A DNA stretch of 6,087 nucleotides, taken from contig JAFCBX010000048.1 of the NCBI GenBank assembly GCA_017610505.1, positions 1-6,087 on the forward strand, given 5' to 3'. The translations under genes were made by a program, and so were the position numbers. A model generated the notes under the pieces. It saw only the letters and a program-made list of their open reading frames with translations. It did not search any database and was not told where the DNA came from. How positions within the stretch are numbered: the first letter of the stretch is position 1; each line of letters starts with the position of its first letter. This stretch comes from Methanosarcinales archaeon (GTDB lineage: Archaea; Nanobdellota; Nanobdellia; Woesearchaeales; CG1-02-33-12). Below are positions 1 to 4,857 of the stretch, in pieces.

Positions 1-1
1 T

Positions 2-625
2 ACAAGTCTTAAGCAAGTTTTGGCTGATAAAAACATTGCAACTTTCAGGCTTGATTTTTTTGGTCACGGAGAGAGCGATGGAAAATTTGAAGATATTACT
101 ATTTCCAAGGCAGTTGATGACATTATCAATGCAGTAGAATTCTTAAGAGAAAAAGGCTATAAAAAGATAGGACTTTTTGGCTCAAGTTTTGGAGGGATAT
201 CAAGCATAATAGCGGCATCAAAACTAAATGGATTGATTTTTCTTGCATTAAAATCACCTGTATCTGATTATTTAGAAGTCAAAAATAAAGAAATGACAAA
301 AAAACAAATTCAAGAATGGAAAAATAAAGGTTATACTTTTTATTTCAATAAATATGGAACAAAACTAAAATTAAACTATTCCTTTTTTGAGGATTTCAAG
401 AATAATAATGGCTATGAATGTGCAAAAAAGATTAATATTCCTGCTTTAATAGTTCATGGAGATTACGATGAGACAGTTCCATTGGAGCAGAGCAAGAAAA
501 CCTCTAAACTAATAAAAAACTGCCGTCTTGAAATAATTAAAGGTGCAGATCATAGATACACAAAACCAGAACACTTCAAAAAAGTTATTGATTTAATCTC
601 TGAATTTATTTTTGAGAATATATAA
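2..625 (+). CDS. Alpha/beta-hydrolase (serine hydrolase, S33/Hydrolase_4-like), 5'-truncated by window edge
   Basis: This is the C-terminal part of an alpha/beta-hydrolase fold enzyme, probably an esterase or related serine hydrolase; the substrate cannot be told. The frame is open back to base 2 with no stop, and the residues before the first possible start (TTG at 20) continue the family's usual N-terminal helix. The gene therefore begins outside the window and TTG is not its start. Counting from that TTG, one sees the strand and turn RLDFFGHGESDGKFED (10-25) and the nucleophile elbow GSSFGG with Ser56 (codon 185-187). A short cap region follows at about 80-135. Next come IVHGDYDETVP with the acid Asp150 (467-469) and GADHRY with His178 (551-553), so the catalytic triad is complete. 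The oxyanion-hole HG motif should lie in the missing part. No signal peptide can be judged. It converges on the next gene with two bases between stops. Confidence 0.9.
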   Translation, partial: TSLKQVLADKNIATFRLDFFGHGESDGKFEDITISKAVDDIINAVEFLREKGYKKIGLFGSSFGGISSIIAASKLNGLIFLALKSPVSDYLEVKNKEMTKKQIQEWKNKGYTFYFNKYGTKLKLNYSFFEDFKNNNGYECAKKINIPALIVHGDYDETVPLEQSKKTSKLIKNCRLEIIKGADHRYTKPEHFKKVIDLISEFIFENI

Positions 626-626
626 A

Positions 627-676
627 TTTATTTTTGTAATATTATTATGTTACCTTTTCCTCTTTTTATCTTTTTC
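627..676 (+). terminator. T-rich transcription stop for the hydrolase gene
   Basis: Directly after the hydrolase stop the plus strand has TTTATTTTT (627-635), then a pyrimidine tract with three T runs (654-676). Archaeal RNA polymerase commonly stops on such U-rich stretches without a hairpin. The tract lies inside the antisense 3' end of the next gene and also encodes that protein's lysine-rich tail, so its T-richness has a second explanation. Confidence 0.4.
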
Positions 677-1323
677 AGCTTTCCATCATTTTCAAGCTCT
701 GTCAGGATTAGGCTTATTGTGGCCTGTGAAACAGGAAAGTTCTTTCTTATTTCTCTTTGAGTTACACGGCCGCCTTTTTGCTTTATGAACTCATAGATTT
801 TGTCTTTTGGATCTATTTCTTCTTCAAGAATTTTTTCATTTGTTTTTTTCATTGGCCTTCTTTTTTTGAAAAACAAAAATATTGCAGCTATAACAATCAC
901 AACCAAGATAGTGTAGGGCCATGGAAAAGCCTGTTTTTCCTCTTCATAAATATCCTCAAGGTTTATATCCTCACCCAATAAAAGCAGCTCACTCTCTTCA
1001 GACAGGTCAGGAAACACTATAAGGTCAACTATATACCTTCCTTCATCAACTATTGTTATGTTTTCCTCTGCAGAATAAACATTATAGTTACTTACATAGG
1101 TTGCTTTTATTACATAATCCCCAATAGGAAGTGTAAATGAGTAAGTTCCGTCCTTTAGTATAGTTGTCTGCTTTGGCACAGAATTAATTTCTACAACAGC
1201 ATCCTTTGCGGGATTAAGCGACATATCATAAACAGTCCCATATATCTCCGCAGCATTAATGCATGGCACTAAAGCTATTGAAACTAATAAAAACAAGAAA
1301 ACTAAAGACCTCTTTTTTGCCAT
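628..1323 (-). CDS. Membrane-anchored winged-helix regulator with extracytoplasmic beta-sandwich domain
   Basis: A 231-residue single-pass membrane protein, probably a one-component transcriptional regulator that senses outside or at the membrane and binds DNA inside. Residues 1-24 are a signal peptide (basic MAKKR, a hydrophobic core, then INA|A). Residues 26-104 look like a carboxypeptidase-regulatory-like/CnaB-type beta-sandwich: EIYGTVYD, KDGTYSFTLPIGDYVIKATY, and a last strand near YIVDLIVF. An acidic linker (106-130) leads to one transmembrane helix (about 134-152) closed by KKRR, which puts the C-terminus in the cytoplasm. Residues 171-231 form a MarR-like winged helix: DKIYEFIKQKGG, then VTQREI, then the recognition helix VSQATISLILTELENDG, then a basic wing KKIKRGKGN. 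The domain order is seen; the sensing role is inferred from archaeal proteins of similar layout, and the ligand is unknown. It diverges from the secreted coiled-coil gene, a plausible target. No Shine-Dalgarno is seen; the transcript looks leaderless. Confidence 0.85.
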   Translation of the reverse strand: MAKKRSLVFLFLLVSIALVPCINAAEIYGTVYDMSLNPAKDAVVEINSVPKQTTILKDGTYSFTLPIGDYVIKATYVSNYNVYSAEENITIVDEGRYIVDLIVFPDLSEESELLLLGEDINLEDIYEEEKQAFPWPYTILVVIVIAAIFLFFKKRRPMKKTNEKILEEEIDPKDKIYEFIKQKGGRVTQREIRKNFPVSQATISLILTELENDGKLKKIKRGKGNIIILQK

Positions 1324-1343
1324 AACAACAAATTATCTTGCAA

Positions 1344-1352
1344 AATATAAAA
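1344..1352 (-). promoter_or_regulatory. TATA box of the membrane regulator gene (leaderless transcript)
   Basis: The minus strand reads TTTTATATT here, centred about 25 bases before the ATG at 1323. Archaeal transcription starts roughly 25-27 bases past the TATA centre, so the RNA would begin at or next to the start codon. The lack of any GGAGG-like sequence before the ATG agrees with a leaderless message. Confidence 0.55.
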
Positions 1353-1369
1353 AACTTTCTGTGTTTTTT
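1349..1369. repeat. Small inverted repeat over the regulator promoter
   Basis: Seven-base arms AAAAAAC (1349-1355) and GTTTTTT (1363-1369) flank a seven-base centre. The repeat overlaps the upstream edge of the regulator's TATA box, where TFB would bind, so it could be an operator. Arms made mostly of A and T runs occur easily by chance in such AT-rich DNA. Confidence 0.25.
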
Positions 1370-1465
1370 GCTTTAATCAAATTTTGGCGTTTTAAAGGGT
1401 ATTAAAGTATTATAAGAGGTTTTCAGGCCAATCAACACTTAAATTCTAAAGCGTAAAAAAGCATG

Positions 1466-1474
1466 TTTATAAAT
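1466..1474 (+). promoter_or_regulatory. TATA box of the secreted coiled-coil gene
   Basis: TTTATAAAT lies after a purine-rich stretch (AAAAAAGC) that could serve as BRE. Transcription would begin near 1495, giving a leader of about 25 bases that still contains the ribosome binding site. A second AT-rich candidate (TATAATATT, 1489-1497) would give a leaderless RNA and leave the strong Shine-Dalgarno unused, so I prefer the first. Confidence 0.5.
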
Positions 1475-1507
1475 TAAAATAATATACTTATAATATTAAA
1501 ATCAATT

Positions 1508-1513
1508 GGAGGT
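1508..1513 (+). promoter_or_regulatory. Strong Shine-Dalgarno of the secreted coiled-coil gene
   Basis: GGAGGT sits five bases before the ATG at 1519 and fixes that start. It is the best match in the window to the complement of the 16S rRNA 3' end, suggesting efficient translation. Confidence 0.8.
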
Positions 1514-1518
1514 ATAAA

Positions 1519-2775
1519 ATGAAAAAACAAACCGCAATTTTTATGCTGGCTGTGTTATTAGTTAGCTTGGTTCCAATATCTTTAGCTCAGGAGAATATTG
1601 AACCAGCCAGGCAAAGAACATTTACAATTACACACTCAGAGATTAAACCAAATGGACTGATAATGAAAACATCAAAATTAGTTACAGACAGTGCAATTCA
1701 ATGGAGGTTTAAAAACCTTGAAAGGCTTGTCAGTAAGAACCCAAGAGCACAAAATCTTATTGAAAACATTCCTGGGGAAAAACTAGATGTATTTCTTCAT
1801 ATGTCAAGAGCACAGCAAAAGAAACTTCTGGAACAAGGTACTGAGAATGCACTAAAAGCAATGCAAGGACTAAAGCTTAAGCCTGTAAATAAAAGCATGT
1901 TGTTCAAAAAAAGGGTAATTGAATCTAATAAGCTAAAGCAAGCAGAGCAAAATTACATTAGGGCTGGACAAAACTATCTCAAGGCACTTAACTCATACAG
2001 ACAGGTAAAGACACAGTTCCTTGAAGCAAAAGAAAGATTAAGGGAATGCAGGGATGCTGATAGTGAGGAATGCAATGAATTAAGAGAAAGAGCTCAAAAC
2101 CATTCCAAAGAGATGATAATCAACAGTGCTAACATTATAATTGAGCATCTCAACAAAATAAAGGAAAAGGTTGAATCATCTGAAACAATGGATGAGGAAA
2201 GAGCTCAAAAGATAATCTCAGAAATCAACAATTCCATTTCAGAGCTCGAGGATGCAATAGAACAGGCTGAAGCTGCTGAAACAAAGGCTGAGATTAAGGA
2301 AGCTGCAAAAACAGTTTCAAAACTCTGGATTAGGATAAGACACAGGGAAAGACTTCATACAGCAAGTGTTGTTAAAGCAAGGGTCTGGGGAATAATGAAG
2401 AGAAGCGAACATCTTGAGGAAAGGCTTGACTTAACACTTGCAAAGATGGAAGAGCAGGGAATTAATGTTGAAGATATTAATGCAAAAGTAGATGAATTCA
2501 GCGAGAAGATTTTGAATGCGACAAGCAGATATGAGCAGGCACAGGATTTAATGGATGGAGCATACATTGAAGAAGACAAAGAAAAGCTTAAAGAGACTGT
2601 TGATGAGGCAAAGCAATTGATTGATGAGGCCCATGAACTGCTTAAAGAAGCACACACACTTCTTGTTGAAATAGTAAAAGACATCAAAGCAGCAGGCGGA
2701 GAGATAACGCCAGAAGAAGAGACAGAAGAAGAGGGATATGAAGTAGTTGAAGAAGAAGACAATGAAGAGGATTAA
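1519..2775 (+). CDS. Secreted helical/coiled-coil protein with acidic C-terminal tail, unknown function
   Basis: I do not recognise a named family. The 418-residue product starts with a clear signal peptide (MKK, hydrophobic 6-22, cleavage likely after SLA at 23). The mature chain is almost all helix. Residues 55-120 form a shorter helical region with NIPGEKLDVFLHMS. Residues 130-260 and 295-390 have heptad-like patterns typical of coiled coils, such as LKQAEQNYIRAGQNYLKAL and LKETVDEAKQLIDEAHELL. The only two cysteines (C177, C185) sit in a short break, ECRDADSEEC, and could form a disulfide that pins a helical hairpin. N-glycosylation sequons occur at N124, N194, N237 and N333. The last about 25 residues are very acidic (EEETEEEGYEVVEEEDNEED). 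There is no C-terminal membrane anchor or sorting motif, so it is probably released or bound at the surface through partners. A structural or cell-surface role is a guess. It diverges from the membrane regulator and has the window's strongest ribosome binding site. Confidence 0.85.
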   Translation: MKKQTAIFMLAVLLVSLVPISLAQENIEPARQRTFTITHSEIKPNGLIMKTSKLVTDSAIQWRFKNLERLVSKNPRAQNLIENIPGEKLDVFLHMSRAQQKKLLEQGTENALKAMQGLKLKPVNKSMLFKKRVIESNKLKQAEQNYIRAGQNYLKALNSYRQVKTQFLEAKERLRECRDADSEECNELRERAQNHSKEMIINSANIIIEHLNKIKEKVESSETMDEERAQKIISEINNSISELEDAIEQAEAAETKAEIKEAAKTVSKLWIRIRHRERLHTASVVKARVWGIMKRSEHLEERLDLTLAKMEEQGINVEDINAKVDEFSEKILNATSRYEQAQDLMDGAYIEEDKEKLKETVDEAKQLIDEAHELLKEAHTLLVEIVKDIKAAGGEITPEEETEEEGYEVVEEEDNEED

Positions 2776-2805
2776 TTTCTTTTTATTCTTTTGATTTTAT
2801 TTTTT
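2776..2805 (+). terminator. T-rich terminator after the secreted coiled-coil gene
   Basis: The 28 bases between the two convergent stop codons are nearly all T on the plus strand, with repeated T4-T6 runs (TTTCTTTTTATTCTTTTG, then TTTTATTTTTT). This fits factor-poor archaeal termination for the plus-strand gene. The minus strand is A-rich here, so the opposing transporter gene gains no equivalent stop from this spacer. Confidence 0.6.
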
Positions 2806-4411
2806 AAAACCCAGCAATAACAGCATTTCCAATATTTGTTGCATGGTCACTTATTCTTTCAAGATTACGTAATGTATCAACAAAGATTATGCCAGAGGAA
2901 GGATTGCAGATTTTCTTCTTTAATCTCTCTATGTGATTATTTTCAAATTCCTTTTCTTTTGCATCCACCTCACTTTCAAGCTCGTCGATTTCACTTGCAA
3001 TCTTTTTGTTATCATCTTTCAATGAATTAACTGCCTTACCATAGACATTTTCAACTTTTTTAAACATTATCCTAAGCTCTTCCATTGCATATTTTGAGAA
3101 TCTTAATTTTTCTTTATTTTTCCTTTCAACCAACTCAACAATATTATTGACATGATCTCCTACTCTTTCAATATCACCCACACTATGGGTTAGAATTGCA
3201 AGCCTTTTTGTATCTTTTTTATTTAATGATTTGTGGGATATTTCTTCAAGATAATTATTTAATGATCTAAAAATTTCATCAACAGCCTCTTCTTTTCTAA
3301 TCACAATATTAATGAGGTCTTTTCTGCCTTCTAAAAAAGCAATTTCACTTTCTTTTAACATAACTTGTGTTATTCTTGCCATTCTTATTGTCTCTCTCCC
3401 AGCCTGTGACAAAGCTATAGATGGAGTGTTTAAAACCCTTTTTTCCAGAAATTTAGTTCCCCTGTCAATCCTTACATCTTTTCCAGGAATCAGTTTTTTA
3501 AGAAAACGAATTAAAACAAAAATAAAAGGCAGTAGCAAAAATGCAATAGAAACATTAAACAGGGTGTGGGCATTGGCAATCTGCCTCGGCAGATTATTTG
3601 ATGTAAGTGAAACAAGATAAGTGAATAATGAAATAAAGGGAATGAATATTATTGCTCCTATTGTCTTGAATATAAGATGAAACCAGGCAGCTCTTTTTGA
3701 GGAAAGGGAAGAGCCAATAGAGGCAATAAGCACAGTAGCACATGTTCCAATATTAGCACCTATCATTATGGCAATAGCTGCCTTTAAGCTGATAATATTC
3801 TCCATTCCCATTGCAATTACCAAGCCAGAGGTTGCAGAGCTGCTCTGGATGATTCCAGTAAATAGGGCTCCAGCCAAAACCCCTAAAATGGGTATTTCAG
3901 AAAAACTGGTTATCATATTCAGGAAAAAAACAGAATCCTGCAGAGGTCTTGCACCATCTGCCATAAAATTCATTCCCAAGAAAAGAAGCCCAAAGCCAAG
4001 GAAAACCTGGCCAATATAATGCGTTTTTTTCTTTTTTCCAATAAACAGTAATGCTGTTCCTATTGCAATTATTGGAAGAGCATATTTACCTATCTTAAAT
4101 GCCACAAGCTGTGCTGTTATTGTTGTTCCTATATTGCTTCCGATTATAACACCAGCTGATTGTTCTATGGTCATTAATCCAGCATTAATCAGTCCAATTA
4201 AGGTTACTGTTGTTATGCTGCTGCTCTGAATTATTGCTGTAATCAATGCACCGCCTAAAATTCCTTTAATTGGCCTGTCTGTTAATCTCTCTAATATAAT
4301 CTTTAATCTTTTGCCAGCAGCCTTTTGCAGGCCCTCGCTCAATAAGTAAATGCCATATAAAAATAAGGCAAGGCCTCCAAGAATCCTGAAAATAATCATT
4401 AAAGTTTCCAT
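2804..4411 (-). CDS. Na/Pi-cotransporter family protein with C-terminal PhoU domain
   Basis: An integral membrane protein of the Na/Pi-cotransporter II-related (NptA/YjbB-like) family, moving phosphate across the membrane, coupled to sodium. Counted from the ATG at 4411 it has 535 residues, close to the E. coli YjbB length. The membrane half (about 1-310) holds the two inverted family repeats, each with a QSSS motif (62-65 and 189-192) followed by a glycine motif (GSNIGTT 91-97; GANIGT 218-223). Both halves are intact. After a basic linker, residues 330-535 form a helical PhoU-like domain. Its two metal-binding signatures are ERVGDHVNN (E415, D419, N423) and ERISDHATN (E518, D522, N526). Direction of transport cannot be read from sequence: YjbB has been linked to phosphate export, and animal relatives import. 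A TTG at 4420 in the same frame would add three residues; I chose ATG because of codon preference. No pst or pho genes are nearby. Confidence 0.92.
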   Translation of the reverse strand: METLMIIFRILGGLALFLYGIYLLSEGLQKAAGKRLKIILERLTDRPIKGILGGALITAIIQSSSITTVTLIGLINAGLMTIEQSAGVIIGSNIGTTITAQLVAFKIGKYALPIIAIGTALLFIGKKKKTHYIGQVFLGFGLLFLGMNFMADGARPLQDSVFFLNMITSFSEIPILGVLAGALFTGIIQSSSATSGLVIAMGMENIISLKAAIAIMIGANIGTCATVLIASIGSSLSSKRAAWFHLIFKTIGAIIFIPFISLFTYLVSLTSNNLPRQIANAHTLFNVSIAFLLLPFIFVLIRFLKKLIPGKDVRIDRGTKFLEKRVLNTPSIALSQAGRETIRMARITQVMLKESEIAFLEGRKDLINIVIRKEEAVDEIFRSLNNYLEEISHKSLNKKDTKRLAILTHSVGDIERVGDHVNNIVELVERKNKEKLRFSKYAMEELRIMFKKVENVYGKAVNSLKDDNKKIASEIDELESEVDAKEKEFENNHIERLKKKICNPSSGIIFVDTLRNLERISDHATNIGNAVIAGF

Positions 4412-4437
4412 AAACCCCAATAAGAAAGAAGAGCATG

Positions 4438-4446
4438 ATTATTTAA
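4438..4446 (-). promoter_or_regulatory. Possible TATA box of the Na/Pi transporter gene
   Basis: The minus strand reads TTAAATAAT. Initiation about 26 bases on would fall near 4416, leaving only a few leader bases before the ATG at 4411. The match is weak in this AT-rich spacer, but no better candidate sits at the right distance. It also weakens the case for the TTG start at 4420, which would then lie upstream of the RNA start. Confidence 0.35.
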
Positions 4447-4500
4447 GTTTTATTATTCTCCAGTAGAGTATTAATTTATTTATTTCTTAAAACCACCAAA

Positions 4501-4508
4501 TATTTAAA
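4501..4508 (+). promoter_or_regulatory. Possible TATA box of the small lipoprotein gene
   Basis: TATTTAAA, inside AAATATTTAAAC, lies about 40 bases before the start codon. RNA would begin near 4530, just before the Shine-Dalgarno. The remaining bases of the spacer between the transporter and this gene show nothing else I can support. Confidence 0.45.
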
Positions 4509-4533
4509 CAATAATAGAATTACGAGATAAAAA

Positions 4534-4539
4534 GAGGTG
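4534..4539 (+). promoter_or_regulatory. Shine-Dalgarno of the small lipoprotein gene
   Basis: GAGGTG ends four bases before the ATG at 4544. Aligned on the anti-Shine-Dalgarno this is the same spacing as in the coiled-coil gene at 1519, so it favours the first of two tandem ATG codons over the one at 4547. Confidence 0.65.
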
Positions 4540-4543
4540 TTTC

Positions 4544-4786
4544 ATGATGAAAAATAAAATAACTATTACATTAATACTAACAATCTTAACTATATTCTTT
4601 GTTTCTGGATGTATTAGAACTGATACAGAACCAACTCCTGAAGAACAACCAACACCAGGAGAAACAGGAGATGAAGCAGTTAGTGAGATATCTGAGGATA
4701 TTTCTGATATTGATATAATGGATGATAATTTAGATACTCAAGATTTAGATAATTTAGCGCAGGACTTAGATAATCTTGACTGGTAA
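4544..4786 (+). CDS. Small acidic lipoprotein, unknown function
   Basis: An 80-residue predicted lipoprotein; I do not recognise the family. Residues 1-22 are a signal peptide (MMKNK, then a hydrophobic core) ending in the lipobox VSGC, with Cys23 as the likely lipidated residue. The mature 58 residues begin with a threonine/proline-rich, probably disordered linker (EPTPEEQPTPGETGDE, 29-44). After it the chain is strongly acidic and ends in a short tandem repeat, QDLDNL-A-QDLDNL-DW. The many spaced Asp and Asn residues could bind divalent cations, but no proper EF-hand or dockerin loop is visible. The hydrophobic Ile/Leu spacing would also allow a short amphipathic helix for protein contact. 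It is followed by a T-run and the separate promoter of aspS, so it is probably a monocistronic unit. Despite its size, the good Shine-Dalgarno, signal peptide and lipobox make it a credible gene. Confidence 0.8.
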   Translation: MMKNKITITLILTILTIFFVSGCIRTDTEPTPEEQPTPGETGDEAVSEISEDISDIDIMDDNLDTQDLDNLAQDLDNLDW

Positions 4787-4790
4787 GGAC

Positions 4791-4804
4791 TTTTTTCTTT
4801 TTCT
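4791..4804 (+). terminator. T-rich terminator after the lipoprotein gene
   Basis: TTTTTTCTTTTTCT begins four bases after the lipoprotein stop codon and precedes the aspS promoter. It fits an archaeal U-tract stop that separates the two plus-strand genes. Confidence 0.55.
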
Positions 4805-4813
4805 ACCACAATC

Positions 4814-4821
4814 TTTATATA
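4814..4821 (+). promoter_or_regulatory. TATA box of aspS
   Basis: TTTATATA is a textbook archaeal TATA element and the clearest promoter in the window. With initiation about 26 bases past its centre (near 4844), the leader would be about 14 bases, just enough to include the GAGGG ribosome binding site. Confidence 0.65.
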
Positions 4822-4845
4822 CTATTTAGAATCCTATCTCCTTCT

Positions 4846-4850
4846 GAGGG
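4846..4850 (+). promoter_or_regulatory. Shine-Dalgarno of aspS
   Basis: GAGGG lies seven bases before the ATG at 4858 and supports that start, which also matches the usual N-terminus of the family (MRRTxxCGEL). Confidence 0.55.
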
Positions 4851-4857
4851 TATTAAA

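Larger units (their letters stand above)
1324..1518. other. Divergent intergenic region between membrane regulator and secreted coiled-coil gene
   Basis: The 195-base spacer holds two outward-facing promoters and no open frame worth calling. Between them (about 1375-1460) is a moderately GC-richer stretch with TTTTGGCGTTTTAAAGG and TAAAGCGTAAAAAAG, which share a GCG core in A/T runs. These could be imperfect half-sites for a regulator, but the match is too loose to call. No RNA gene is seen. Confidence 0.5.

Noticed and set aside
20..22. TTG as the start codon of the alpha/beta-hydrolase
   Set aside because: The frame is open upstream to the window edge and the preceding residues fit the family's N-terminal helix. 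The oxyanion-hole region would be missing, so the gene is cut by the window, not started here.
757..981. Plus-strand open frame rich in Phe
   Set aside because: It is opposite the Lys/Glu-rich transmembrane and linker part of the regulator and shows no start signal or recognisable motif.
1261..1263. Lipidated cysteine (Cys21, LVPC) in the membrane regulator
   Set aside because: A lipobox needs Gly, Ala or Ser just before the Cys; here it is Pro. A normal cleavage site (INA|A) follows.
2355..2762. Minus-strand open frame encoding a Ser-rich protein
   Set aside because: It is the antisense of the Glu/Ala/Lys-rich coiled-coil gene. GAA/GAG codons read as TTC/CTC in reverse, giving the low-complexity serine content. 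It has no ribosome binding site or domain.
3312..3620. Plus-strand open frame inside the Na/Pi transporter
   Set aside because: It is fully antisense to a well-supported gene, with no ribosome binding site and no protein-like domain.
4409..4420. TTG at 4420 as the transporter start
   Set aside because: It adds only three residues, has no ribosome binding site, and would lie at or before the predicted RNA start. ATG at 4411 is preferred, though not proven.
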